Origin: Sphingomonadaceae bacterium | Lineage (GTDB): Bacteria > Pseudomonadota > Alphaproteobacteria > Sphingomonadales > Sphingomonadaceae | NCBI GenBank assembly: GCA_020850455.1 | Contig: JADZEQ010000001.1 | Coordinates: forward strand, 339,298 to 403,297 | Length of the DNA: 64,000 bases | Direction: 5' to 3' | In this document: positions 55,359 to 63,994 of the stretch, piece by piece | Position numbering within the stretch: the first letter of the stretch is position 1 | Layout of the letters: the number at the start of each line of letters is the position of its first letter | Notes under the pieces: generated by a model | Told to the model about the DNA's origin: nothing | Database searches by the model: none | What the model saw: the letters and a program-made list of their open reading frames with translations, nothing else | Position numbers and translations under genes: made by a program

Positions 55359-56413
55359 AATTGATGCCCTGTCCGGTCGCGCTTGGTCGCCAAATAGCGC
55401 GCATTATGCGGATTGGTGGGAAGCGCGAGCGGCAGACGTTCAACCACCGCCACCCCTTCGGCTGCCAACGCCGCCACCTTTTCAGGATTATTAGTGAGCA
55501 GGCGAACCGCCGCAATATGGAGCAGGTGCAGCATCTGTGCGGCAATCGCGAAATCGCGCGCTTCGACCGGGAACCCGAGCCGCAGATTGGCATCGACCGT
55601 GTCAAACCCCTGATCCTGCAACATATAGGCGCGCATCTTATTTATGAGGCCGATGCCCCGCCCCTCCTGCCTGAGATAGAGGAGCACCCCCCATGACGCA
55701 TCCGCCATCGTCCGCAGCGCCGCACCCAACTGTGGCCCGCAATCGCATTTGAGGCTGCCAAATATATCGCCGGTCAGGCATTCGCTATGCAGCCGCACAA
55801 CCGGCACGCTGTCATCGGGCTGGCCGACAACCAGCGCGACATGGTCCTGCCCATCCGCGGGCGAGCGAAAGCCAATAATTTCCGCGCGGTCCGCCACGCT
55901 GACCGGCAGACGCGCGCGCGTCACCAATTGCAGCGTATCGGCAGCAACAAAGGCAGCGATATCCTGAGCGGTCGCGCACGCATCGACGGGGGCATCACCA
56001 TCCGCCGCAATATACCAAGCCGGCAAGCGATGGCCGATGCGCGCCAAATCCACCGCCGCCGATGCGGCTGCGCGCGCCGTCAGCGCCATCGACTGAAACG
56101 GCCCCTTCATCGGCTGCGCCATATCGAGCGTCGGGTCGGCAATGGCGCGTGCGTGCGCAGGCGCATCCCCCGCCGGCAATATTATCGCAACCGGCCCTGA
56201 TGCTGCGGCCGCCTGATTGGTCAGTTTTAACGTCGCGGCGCGCTCTGCCGAAAGGAGCAGACCATGCGCACCAAATGCGAGGAGGTCACCAGCCCCTGCC
56301 CCCTCCACATTCAGGAGGCGCAGTGCGCCATCGACACCCTCTATCCGCACCGGCCAACCGCGCCGCATTGCGTCGATTACGCGCGCCGCAGCCTTGGCAT
56401 CGCCAATGCTCAC
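55355..56413 (-). CDS. ribA: GTP cyclohydrolase II with degenerate N-terminal RibB-like half
   Basis: Protein of 352 residues. The C-terminal cyclohydrolase II domain is complete: RLHSECLTGDIFGSLKCDCGPQL holds the zinc cysteines, and LLYLRQEGRGIGLINKMRAY is the GTP/arginine segment. It opens the GTP ring, the first step of riboflavin synthesis. The first 170 residues keep the outline of a DHBP synthase domain (AMRRGWPVRI ... GAHGLLLSAERAATLKL) but the EDRENEGD active-site motif is lost. The GTG start at 56413 overlaps the xth stop as GTGA. Confidence 0.88.
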   Translation of the reverse strand: MSIGDAKAAARVIDAMRRGWPVRIEGVDGALRLLNVEGAGAGDLLAFGAHGLLLSAERAATLKLTNQAAAASGPVAIILPAGDAPAHARAIADPTLDMAQPMKGPFQSMALTARAAASAAVDLARIGHRLPAWYIAADGDAPVDACATAQDIAAFVAADTLQLVTRARLPVSVADRAEIIGFRSPADGQDHVALVVGQPDDSVPVVRLHSECLTGDIFGSLKCDCGPQLGAALRTMADASWGVLLYLRQEGRGIGLINKMRAYMLQDQGFDTVDANLRLGFPVEARDFAIAAQMLHLLHIAAVRLLTNNPEKVAALAAEGVAVVERLPLALPTNPHNARYLATKRDRTGHQL

Positions 56414-57219
56414 GCACGAAAATCCGTGAGGAGCGGGATATGGTCGGATGGCTTTTCCCACGAACGACAGGGTTCGAGCACATGGTGCGCCGCCGCGCGA
56501 TTTGCCACATCCTCGCTTGCCCACATATGGTCGAGCCGACGACCCCGATCGCCCGCCTGCCAATCCTTGGCGCGGTAGCTCCACCAGCTATACAGGCGTT
56601 GCGGCGCGGGGATGAACTGCCGCCCCAAATCCACCCAATTACCCGCCGCTTGCAGTGCGTCGAGCGCCGCCACCTCTATCGGCGTATGGCTCACCACGTC
56701 GAGCAGCCCCTTGTGATTCCACACATCGCATTCGAGCGGCGCGATATTGAAATCACCCGTCAAAATGCTCGGCCGTTGCAGTTGCGCCGACCAGCGCGTC
56801 ATCCGTTCCAGAAAGTCGAGCTTTTGCCCAAATTTTGGGTTGGCTTCGCGGTCGGCAACATCCCCGCCGGCGGGAACGTAAACATTGTCGATATACGTGC
56901 CATCGCTGAGCGCGACGCAGATATGCCGCGCCTCCCCATTGGCTTGCCAATCATGGCTTTCCACCACAGCAATCGGCACGCGCGCCACCGTGGCCACACC
57001 ATGGTGCATCCGCTGGCCGTGGACGGCGAGGTGGGTGTAACCGCGCGCGGTGAAAATTTCCGCCGGGAACAGGCCGTTTTCGACTTTGATTTCCTGCAGG
57101 CACAGCACATCGGGCTGCGCGGTGTCGAGGAATTGCCCGACAATGTCGGCGCGCGCGCGCACCGAATTAATATTCCATGTGGCGATGCGGATATGGTCAG
57201 CAGGTTTGGCAGAAATCAT
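56410..57219 (-). CDS. xth: Exodeoxyribonuclease III
   Basis: Protein of 269 residues of the exonuclease III/AP endonuclease family. It begins with RIATWNINSVRARADIV, has the metal-binding CLQEIKVENG and the GDFNIAPLECDVWN loop, and ends with the SDHIPLLTDF His-Asp site. It repairs abasic sites and 3' blocked ends. The start at 57219 has a weak AAGAG site. Confidence 0.95.
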   Translation of the reverse strand: MISAKPADHIRIATWNINSVRARADIVGQFLDTAQPDVLCLQEIKVENGLFPAEIFTARGYTHLAVHGQRMHHGVATVARVPIAVVESHDWQANGEARHICVALSDGTYIDNVYVPAGGDVADREANPKFGQKLDFLERMTRWSAQLQRPSILTGDFNIAPLECDVWNHKGLLDVVSHTPIEVAALDALQAAGNWVDLGRQFIPAPQRLYSWWSYRAKDWQAGDRGRRLDHMWASEDVANRAAAHHVLEPCRSWEKPSDHIPLLTDFRA

Positions 57220-57565
57220 GGGCTTGCTCTTACCAGCGCTGGATTATCTGACAAGCATGGGCGCACGCCGGTGTCCGGCGGAAACAAAAGACCCCTGCTC
57301 CAGGGGCGGCGGAGCAAGGGTCCAAAACGAGCGTTCGTCACGCCATTTTTTGTAGAGGTAATGCGCCCGTGCCGATCAACAGGGGGGAACATCGGCGGGG
57401 CAGTGCATCTTCCTCAAAACCGACACTAGACCCCTTTTCTGTCGCTTGGATGAACAAGACATTTTTTAATCTGCCTAGTGCGACGAACCGTTAGGTTGCG
57501 CGCGTTGAACGGTGCGAATGTCGCAGCAATGTCGCATTTGCGCGGGCTTTACCGGCTAATCGGGG
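57220..57565 (-). other. 346-bp intergenic region between lolA and xth, with terminator and possible small RNA or long 3' UTR
   Basis: This is the longest gene-free stretch in the window. On the minus strand it holds, in order, a direct repeat of TGCGACATT (9 bp, 11-bp period, 57536-57517), a short AT-rich patch, an 11-codon frame (57408-57376, residues MHCPADVPPC, with AGGAAG just before it), a strong terminator (57322-57285) and a perfect 6-bp hairpin (57280-57266). No protein of normal size is supported on either strand. Confidence 0.5.
57285..57322 (-). terminator. Rho-independent terminator, 240 bp downstream of lolA
   Basis: On the minus strand GACCCTTGCTCC (57322-57311) pairs with GGAGCAGGGGTC (57301-57290) with one mismatch and a 9-base loop, followed by TTTTGTTT. 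It closes the ftsK-lolA transcript or a separate short transcript and separates it from xth. Confidence 0.8.
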
Positions 57566-58237
57566 TCAACGGCGCGGCGTGGTGGGCCGTGGGTCGCGCC
57601 ACCGAAAGGCCGACTCGGCAACCGTTACCCCATATTGAACATTGGTGAGGCGGATGGTGGTGCGCTGCCTTTGCGCGTCCAGCGCCACCCATCCATATAG
57701 CTTCAGGCCAGCGGGTGACCCGGCGTCACGTTCAAAGATCATGGTGATCATGCCATATTCGGGGCGCGCGGGGTCGCGCACTTCCACGCTGATGACATCA
57801 TTGCTGCTGCCCGGAATCAACCGGCCATAGCGTACCAGATTGGCCGCCGGGTCGATGAGGACGGCGAGCGGCGAATTGCGGATCGGCCAGCGCTGCACCT
57901 GTCGCACTTCATAATCGATCATGTTCAGCGAACGGCCATCGGCAACAATCAGCAGCGGGTTGCCCGGCTCATATTGAAAGCGGATGCGCCCCGGTTGCAG
58001 CAGCGTCAGCCGCCCGCGCTGGACATTGCCCGCCCGGTCGGTCTGGCTGAAATCGGCAGTCATGCTGCGCATCCCCTCCAGATGACGTTGGACGAGCAGC
58101 AAGTCCCCGCTGAGCGGCGCATGGGCAGGTGCGCTGCGCCGGGTTTGCGCGGCGGCGGGCGCGACCATCGGTGCGGCAACCAGCGCCACGGCGGCACATG
58201 CGGCAAAGGGCGCGATGAACATACGGGAAAGCGGCAT
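57566..58237 (-). CDS. lolA: Outer-membrane lipoprotein carrier protein LolA
   Basis: Periplasmic chaperone of 223 residues that ferries lipoproteins from LolCDE to the outer membrane. A signal peptide (MFIAPFAACAAVALVAAPMVAPAAAQ part) precedes the LolA fold: MRSMTADFSQTDRAGNVQRGRLTL, then a hydrophobic-cavity beta sheet (GRIRFQYEPGNPLLIVADG). The start at 58237 has an AGGA site 7 bases upstream. It lies 80 bp after ftsK. Confidence 0.9.
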   Translation of the reverse strand: MPLSRMFIAPFAACAAVALVAAPMVAPAAAQTRRSAPAHAPLSGDLLLVQRHLEGMRSMTADFSQTDRAGNVQRGRLTLLQPGRIRFQYEPGNPLLIVADGRSLNMIDYEVRQVQRWPIRNSPLAVLIDPAANLVRYGRLIPGSSNDVISVEVRDPARPEYGMITMIFERDAGSPAGLKLYGWVALDAQRQRTTIRLTNVQYGVTVAESAFRWRDPRPTTPRR

Positions 58238-58317
58238 TATAGATCCTATATTCGGCAAGCGGCAAAGAGGTGACGATCTGGCCGACCTTGATTGAACCAG
58301 CGCTTAATTCGCGTTGT

Positions 58318-60693
58318 TCAGAGCAATTCGGTCCACGGGCGGCCGTCCCCCATTCGCCCATTGCGGTCAACCAGCACTTCGCGCCGCCCCAGATGATTGG
58401 GCGGCGTGATAATCCCCAATTCCTCCATCTTGTCGATATGGCGTGCCGCGCTGTTATAACCGATGCGCAGCGCCCGCTGGATGGAGGAGGTGGAGATGCG
58501 CTGCGCATCAATTGCCACCTGCACAGCCTGTTTGAACTGGCGCATTTCCGGGCTATCGGCGGCCATATCATCGCCAAAGGCATAGCCGTCATCGACCACG
58601 TCCTCGGTCACCGCCTCCACATAGGCGGGTTGCCCCTGCGCGCGCCAATGGTCGGCAACCGCGCGTACTTCATCATCCGAAACGAACGGCCCGTGAATGC
58701 GCAGCAGCGGGCTGGACCCCATCATATAGAGCATGTCCCCGCGCCCCAATAATTGTTCTGCGCCCTGTTCGGTCAGGATGGTGCGCGAATCTATCTTGCT
58801 GGTGACGTGGAAACTGATGCGGGTGGGCAGGTTGGATTTGATAACCCCGGTGATGACATCGACCGACGGGCGCTGCGTCGCCAATATCAGGTGGATGCCC
58901 GCCGCGCGTGCCTTTTGCGACAGACGCTGGATGAGCACTTCAACTTCCTTGCCCGCGCTCAACATCAAATCGGCGAGTTCATCGACGATGATGACGATGT
59001 GCGGCATCGGTTCGGTGTCGAGCAATTCCTCCTCAAAAATCGGGCGGCCGCTGTCGGGATCATAATCGGTATGTACCTGACGGCGCAGCGATTTGCCCGC
59101 CGCGCGCGCGGCGCGCACCTTGTCATTATATCCGGTGATGTTGCGGACATGGATGGCATTCATCCGCATATAGCGATCGTCCATCTGCGCCACCGCCCAT
59201 TTGAGCGCACGTACTGCCTTGGCCGGTTCGGTAACCACCGGCGACAATAGATGGGGGATGCCATCATATACCGACAGTTCCAGCAATTTGGGGTCGATCA
59301 GGATAAAGCGGCACTCATCGGGCGTCAGGCGATAGAGCAAGGATAATATCATCGCATTGAGGCCGACCGATTTACCCGAACCGGTGGTCCCCGCGATGAG
59401 CAAATGCGGCATAGGCGCGAGGTCGGTTATCACCGGATCGCCAGAGATATTCTTACCCAGAATCAAGGGCAATTGCCCCTGTTGCGACTGGAAAGCATCG
59501 CTCGCCAACAATTGGTGGAGTACCACCGGCTCGCGCTGTTGGTTGGGCAGTTCGATGCCGATGACGGTGCGCCCGGGGATCGCCGAAACGCGGGCCGACA
59601 TCGCCGACATATTGCGCGCAATATCATGCGCCAGATTGATTACCCGGCTCGCCTTTGTGCCCGGCGCGGGTTCCAATTCATACATGGTGACCACCGGGCC
59701 TTGTCGCACCGCGACAATTTTACCTTGTACCGAGAAGTCTTTGAGCACCGTTTCCAGCAACCGCGCGTTGGCTTCGAGCGCCACCTTGTCCACCGGCACG
59801 ACATTTTTGTCATTAGCCGGGGTCAAGAGGCTGAGCGGCGGCAGGCTGGCATGGGCGAACATGTCCCCCTGTTCGATGCGTGCGGCCGCCCGCGATGTGC
59901 TGGGCTGTGGCCCGGCATCAGCGATGATCGGTGCATCTTTGCTGTCCACCGGCTTCACCGGACGGCGCGGCAATATGGATGCGCCCAGCCCAGACGTCGG
60001 CGCGGGTTCCACCGGTGGGGCGTCGGCGCCGGCAATATAGGGGCTGTCGCTACCCGCGATGGGCATCGCCGGCAGCGCAAAGCGCAATGGCGTGAGGTTG
60101 AGGCTGCGCCACCACAGAAAAATCCCAGCCGCGCCGGTCAAAAAGGCACTGAACCCACGCAGTGCAAAGGCAGCGTCAGCCCCCATGCCAGCCACTAACC
60201 GGTCAATCAGCAATTCCACGCCATAGCCGATGATGCCGCCGCGCCCGGCCGTCAGGTCGCCAGCAGGCAGATTTTCCCATATGGCGAGCGCGATTGCGAC
60301 CAGCGCAATCCCAAACAGGCCGACCCACCAACGACGCGTCAACGGCGACTTGGGCAAGAAGAATCGCCGCCACCCCGCCAGCCACAACATCGGGAGGAAC
60401 AGCAAGGATGCCCAGCCGGTAACGACCAGCGCGACGCTCGCCACCGCTGCGCCGGGCCGCCCCAGCCAATTGGCTGGATCACCATCTGCCGCGGTCGTCA
60501 GGCTGGCATCGGCGGCTGAAAAACTGACCAGCGCGAGGAGGAGGAGGAGCGCGGCAAGACAAAGTGCGCCGCCCCAGAGCAATTGACCCGTCCGCGTCAT
60601 CGATGATTGCCACAGGCCGTCAAAGGCCGATTGCCCTTGCGGGGCGACGGCGCCAGCGGCGCGGCGCGGCGCAACATTGTGGCGGCTGGCCAT
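58318..60693 (-). CDS. ftsK: DNA translocase FtsK
   Basis: Protein of 791 residues. Four N-terminal membrane helices anchor it at the septum; the linker is short. The motor domain has Walker A GTTGSGKSVGLNAM, Walker B VIIVDELADLM and TQRPSVDVITG. The C-terminal gamma domain (SSIQRALRIGYNSAARHIDKM) reads DNA polarity signals. It sorts chromosome ends toward dif at division. Confidence 0.96.
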   Translation of the reverse strand: MASRHNVAPRRAAGAVAPQGQSAFDGLWQSSMTRTGQLLWGGALCLAALLLLLALVSFSAADASLTTAADGDPANWLGRPGAAVASVALVVTGWASLLFLPMLWLAGWRRFFLPKSPLTRRWWVGLFGIALVAIALAIWENLPAGDLTAGRGGIIGYGVELLIDRLVAGMGADAAFALRGFSAFLTGAAGIFLWWRSLNLTPLRFALPAMPIAGSDSPYIAGADAPPVEPAPTSGLGASILPRRPVKPVDSKDAPIIADAGPQPSTSRAAARIEQGDMFAHASLPPLSLLTPANDKNVVPVDKVALEANARLLETVLKDFSVQGKIVAVRQGPVVTMYELEPAPGTKASRVINLAHDIARNMSAMSARVSAIPGRTVIGIELPNQQREPVVLHQLLASDAFQSQQGQLPLILGKNISGDPVITDLAPMPHLLIAGTTGSGKSVGLNAMILSLLYRLTPDECRFILIDPKLLELSVYDGIPHLLSPVVTEPAKAVRALKWAVAQMDDRYMRMNAIHVRNITGYNDKVRAARAAGKSLRRQVHTDYDPDSGRPIFEEELLDTEPMPHIVIIVDELADLMLSAGKEVEVLIQRLSQKARAAGIHLILATQRPSVDVITGVIKSNLPTRISFHVTSKIDSRTILTEQGAEQLLGRGDMLYMMGSSPLLRIHGPFVSDDEVRAVADHWRAQGQPAYVEAVTEDVVDDGYAFGDDMAADSPEMRQFKQAVQVAIDAQRISTSSIQRALRIGYNSAARHIDKMEELGIITPPNHLGRREVLVDRNGRMGDGRPWTELL

Positions 60694-60743
60694 ATTTCCC
60701 TCTCTATCCCCCGTTGCGGCAGGGTGAAAAAACTGTCCCTTCC

Positions 60744-60773
60744 CTTATGCGCCTAGCCGCGACTCGCGGTCAA
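60744..60773 (-). promoter_or_regulatory. Putative ftsK promoter
   Basis: On the minus strand TTGACC (60773-60768), an 18-base spacer and CATAAG (60749-60744) lie about 50 bp ahead of the ftsK start, in the gap to the divergent hydroxylase gene. Confidence 0.4.
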
Positions 60774-60863
60774 GAGCGGCTTTGCGCGGCGCTGCAATCG
60801 TCGGGCACGCCGCCCAACCTCTTTTGGGTTCCCGCCCCCGCCCAACCACGCTAAGGCAGGGGC

Positions 60864-62126
60864 ATGGCCACCCGCACCGCACCCCCGCCCCCCGCAAGCC
60901 AACCGCGCGACGCATCCGCCGATGTGCTGATTTCCGGCGGCGGGCTGGTCGGACAGGTATTGGCGCTGGCGTTGGCGCGCCACGGCCTTACCAGCATCAT
61001 GGTTGACCCCGCCGACCCCATCGCCAGCCTTGCCCCGCATTTTGACGGTCGGGCGAGCGCGATTGCCAGCGCGCCGTGGAACATGCTGCAAGCCATTGGC
61101 TTGGGTGATGCATTGCGCCCGCATGGCTGCCCCATCGAACGCATTTGGGTTTCAGACGGCCTGCAACCGGGTGAGATTGATTTTGCGCCAGCGGGGGATG
61201 CGCCGTTGGGGGTGATGTTTGAAAACCGGCAGCTCCGCCGCGCATTGGCAGACGGGGTGGCGGCATGCGATGCGATTGACTTGCGCGCGCCTGCCCGCAC
61301 CCAAAGCATAGAGCGTGCGCCGAACCGCGTCACGCTGACCCTTGTCGACGGCAGTCGCCTTACCGCACCGCTGCTCGCGGTGTGCGAGGGGCGTAACAGC
61401 CCGACGCGCGATGGCGCGGCAATCCCGCTCGCGCGCTGGTCCTATCACCATGGCGCGATGATCGGCGCCTTTGCGCATGCCGAACCGCATGAAAATGTCG
61501 CGTATGAGATATTCTATCCATCCGGCCCCTTTGCCATATTGCCGCTCAATGACTTGCCCGATGGTCGGCACCGCAGCGCCTTCGTCTGGTCGGTCGATGA
61601 AGCCGATGCGCCGGCCTATATGCAATTAGGGCCGCGTGGATATCGTGCCGAATTGCTGCGCCTGATGGGCGGGATTTTGGGCGAGGTGGAGGAGATTGCA
61701 CCGCGCGCATTATTCCCGCTGTCGTTCCAGCGCGCGACGCAGATTACCGCCGATCGCATGGCATTGGTTGGCGACAGCGCGCACGCCATCCACCCGATTG
61801 CCGGGCAAGGGTTTAACCTTGGCCTGCGCGATGTTGCTGCGCTGGTGGAAATTTTGGTCGATGGCGCGCGGTTGGGCATGGATTTGGGCGATGCCCAATT
61901 GCTCGAACGCTATAGCCGCTGGCGCGGGCTCGACAATTTGTCGGTTGCCGCCGCCACCGACATTTTAACCCGCCTGTTCGGTGTGCCGGGCAAGGGTGCA
62001 TCCTTGTTGCGCCGGGCGGGGATGGCGGGGGTGCAGAAATTGCACCCGCTCAAACGCTTTTTCATGGACGAAGCGCGCGGCGAAGAGGGCGATTTGCCCA
62101 AATTATTGTCGGGCACGCTGGTATAG
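60864..62126 (+). CDS. UbiH/UbiF/COQ6-family FAD-dependent hydroxylase
   Basis: Flavoprotein monooxygenase of 420 residues. FAD-binding motifs are the GxGxxG loop LISGGGLVGQVLALALARHGL and the later VGDSAHAIHPIAGQGFNLGLRD (with the DG/GD signature). It is a ubiquinone-ring hydroxylase by family; which ring position (C5, C6 or other) cannot be told from sequence. The start has an AAGG site 8 bases before the ATG. Confidence 0.88.
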   Translation: MATRTAPPPPASQPRDASADVLISGGGLVGQVLALALARHGLTSIMVDPADPIASLAPHFDGRASAIASAPWNMLQAIGLGDALRPHGCPIERIWVSDGLQPGEIDFAPAGDAPLGVMFENRQLRRALADGVAACDAIDLRAPARTQSIERAPNRVTLTLVDGSRLTAPLLAVCEGRNSPTRDGAAIPLARWSYHHGAMIGAFAHAEPHENVAYEIFYPSGPFAILPLNDLPDGRHRSAFVWSVDEADAPAYMQLGPRGYRAELLRLMGGILGEVEEIAPRALFPLSFQRATQITADRMALVGDSAHAIHPIAGQGFNLGLRDVAALVEILVDGARLGMDLGDAQLLERYSRWRGLDNLSVAAATDILTRLFGVPGKGASLLRRAGMAGVQKLHPLKRFFMDEARGEEGDLPKLLSGTLV

Positions 62127-62136
62127 CGGCTGGACT

Positions 62137-62763
62137 TTATTGCAATGTCACCCGGTCGCCACCGCCATCGCGACGGCTGGTCATAAACCGCATCATCTGC
62201 ATTTCCAGTTCGGCGCGCGCGGCCATGCTGCCCGCTTCTAACAACGCCTGTTTGACGGCCAGATCAAAGGGCGCAACCTGCGCGATGGCGTTGACAAAGC
62301 TCTGATCATCCAATTGCGCCACACCGTCCCAATCGACACGGTAGCCGAGCCAGATGGCAAAGCGCTTTGCCTCATTTTCGAGCGCGGCACGCGTCGCGGG
62401 GGCGAGTGGCACATCCGCCTCCTCCGCCAGCATCTCCACCTCCGCCTGCCGAAAGGGGGTGGTGACGTCGATTTCGCGCGCAATGCGAAACAGCCCCTCC
62501 CCCTCCAGCAAAATATTATAGCGCCCATCCTCCAGCGCTTCGACATCGGCAATGCGGCCAAGGCCACCGATGTCATATAGCGCGGGGCGCGACTGCTTTG
62601 CCGCTGCCTCGCGCGGTTGCACCATGCCGATCCGCCGGTCGGTCGCCAGCGCATGGCCGATCATCGCACGGTAACGTGGTTCAAAAATATGGAGCGGCAA
62701 CGACAGCCCGGGCAGCAAAATCGCACCCGGCAGCGGGAATAGCGGGGTTGGCCGACCCGCCAT
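62137..62763 (-). CDS. Lon-protease substrate-binding (LON N-terminal) domain protein
   Basis: Protein of 208 residues consisting of only the LON substrate-binding domain: LFPLPGAILLPGLSLPLHIFEPRYRAMI opens it, followed by a second helical part. There is no ATPase or protease domain. Such stand-alone proteins are common in alphaproteobacteria and their role is unknown. Its ATG shares a base with the stop of the thioredoxin/TPR gene (TGATG), so they are coupled. Confidence 0.85.
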   Translation of the reverse strand: MAGRPTPLFPLPGAILLPGLSLPLHIFEPRYRAMIGHALATDRRIGMVQPREAAAKQSRPALYDIGGLGRIADVEALEDGRYNILLEGEGLFRIAREIDVTTPFRQAEVEMLAEEADVPLAPATRAALENEAKRFAIWLGYRVDWDGVAQLDDQSFVNAIAQVAPFDLAVKQALLEAGSMAARAELEMQMMRFMTSRRDGGGDRVTLQ

Positions 62764-63674
62764 CAACCGAATAACAGGTCGGACAGGCGGCGACGCTGCG
62801 CGCGCGACCAGCCATCCTCCAACCCCACCGCTTCGAGGAGGGCAAGGAGGCGGGTGCGCGCCGCGCCATCATTCCAATCGCGGTCTGCCGCGATGATGTG
62901 GAATAAATTATCCGCCGCAGCATCACGATCCCCCGCTGCAGCCTCCGCCGCCGCGAGGTCGAGCCGCGCCTGATGATTCGCGGGGTCGGCGGTGAGCGCC
63001 GCGCGCAGCGCGTCCAGCTCCGACGGTGGGGGCGCATTATCCGCCAGCGTCAATGCACTGCGCGCCTGCGCAATCATGGCATCCTTGGCAAGCTCTTCGG
63101 GTACAGCGTCGAGCGCCGCCTGCGCCGCCGCCAAATCCCCCGCCGCAACATAGGCGCGGATCAGGCCGGCATGGCCATGCGCGCTGGTCGGCGCCATTTC
63201 CAAAATCTGGCTGAAAATGGATGCGGCCCGCGCGCCATCACCGCTCGCCAGCACCTCATCCCCCATGGCGAGCAGGGGTTCGACCTGTTGTTCCGCCGCC
63301 GCCTCTGCCCCGGCGATCGGCAATTGCCGCAAAATCTGGTCGAGCAAGGTTTTGAGCTGCGCCTCTGTGCGCGCATTGGTCAGGTCCGCGACCGGCTGCC
63401 CCTGAAAAATCGCATAGACAGTGGGGATGGATTGGACGCGAAACTGGCTGGCGATAAAGCCATTTTCATCGACATTAATCTTGACCAGCGCGACACCCTT
63501 ACCCGCATAATCGGCGGCAACCTTTTCAAGCACGGGGGCGAGTTGCTTGCACGGGCCGCACCATTCGGCCCAAAAATCAAGGATGACGAGGCTGGTCATC
63601 GACGGTTCGACCACCTCTTGGCGAAACGCCTCAACCGCCGCCTTTTCGTCCGCACTCAAACCCAAACTAGCCAC
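62763..63674 (-). CDS. Thioredoxin-TPR protein (CnoX/YbbN type)
   Basis: Protein of 303 residues with an N-terminal thioredoxin domain carrying an intact WCGPC active site (FWAEWCGPCKQLAPVL) and a C-terminal row of TPR-like helices (AAAEQQVEPLLAMGDEVLASGDG on). E. coli CnoX has an altered SxxC centre; this one keeps both cysteines, so it may have real redox activity beside a chaperone-type role. It starts at a GTG (63674) with AAGGG 9 bases upstream. Confidence 0.85.
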   Translation of the reverse strand: MASLGLSADEKAAVEAFRQEVVEPSMTSLVILDFWAEWCGPCKQLAPVLEKVAADYAGKGVALVKINVDENGFIASQFRVQSIPTVYAIFQGQPVADLTNARTEAQLKTLLDQILRQLPIAGAEAAAEQQVEPLLAMGDEVLASGDGARAASIFSQILEMAPTSAHGHAGLIRAYVAAGDLAAAQAALDAVPEELAKDAMIAQARSALTLADNAPPPSELDALRAALTADPANHQARLDLAAAEAAAGDRDAAADNLFHIIAADRDWNDGAARTRLLALLEAVGLEDGWSRAQRRRLSDLLFG

Positions 63675-63919
63675 GATAATCGCCCTTTTGCATCGAACCG
63701 GATGACTGTGCCATGCCGCCCATGGCGGCCCGGTGCGCAACTTGCCCCCGAAAATCCCCATATGGGGACACATGCGGGCGCTGCAAAGCCCCAAAGTGCG
63801 GGGAAAAGGCGGCAGCGCAAATTATCGCAATTTTGCGCTTGCCCAAAGCGGATGGCGCGTTTAGATGCGCGGCTCTTCCCAAGGGGTGCGGCACCGCCAG
63901 CCCCCCATTTGGCGCCAGA

Positions 63920-63994
63920 GCGGGCGTAGCTCAGGGGTAGAGCACAACCTTGCCAAGGTTGGGGTCGAGGGTTCGAATCCCTTCGCCCGCTCCA
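63920..63994 (+). tRNA. tRNA-Gly (anticodon GCC)
   Basis: Complete cloverleaf: acceptor stem GCGGGCG/CGCCCGC, D arm GCTC...GAGC, anticodon stem CAACC/GGTTG with the GCC anticodon at 63952-63954, a TTCGAAT T-loop and an encoded CCA (63992-63994). Confidence 0.97.

Noticed and set aside
57220..57565. SRP RNA, 6S RNA or tmRNA in the large gap
   Set aside because: None of the hallmark sequences (SRP GGAAG loop region, tmRNA tag ORF and tRNA-like ends, 6S long bulged hairpin) is present.
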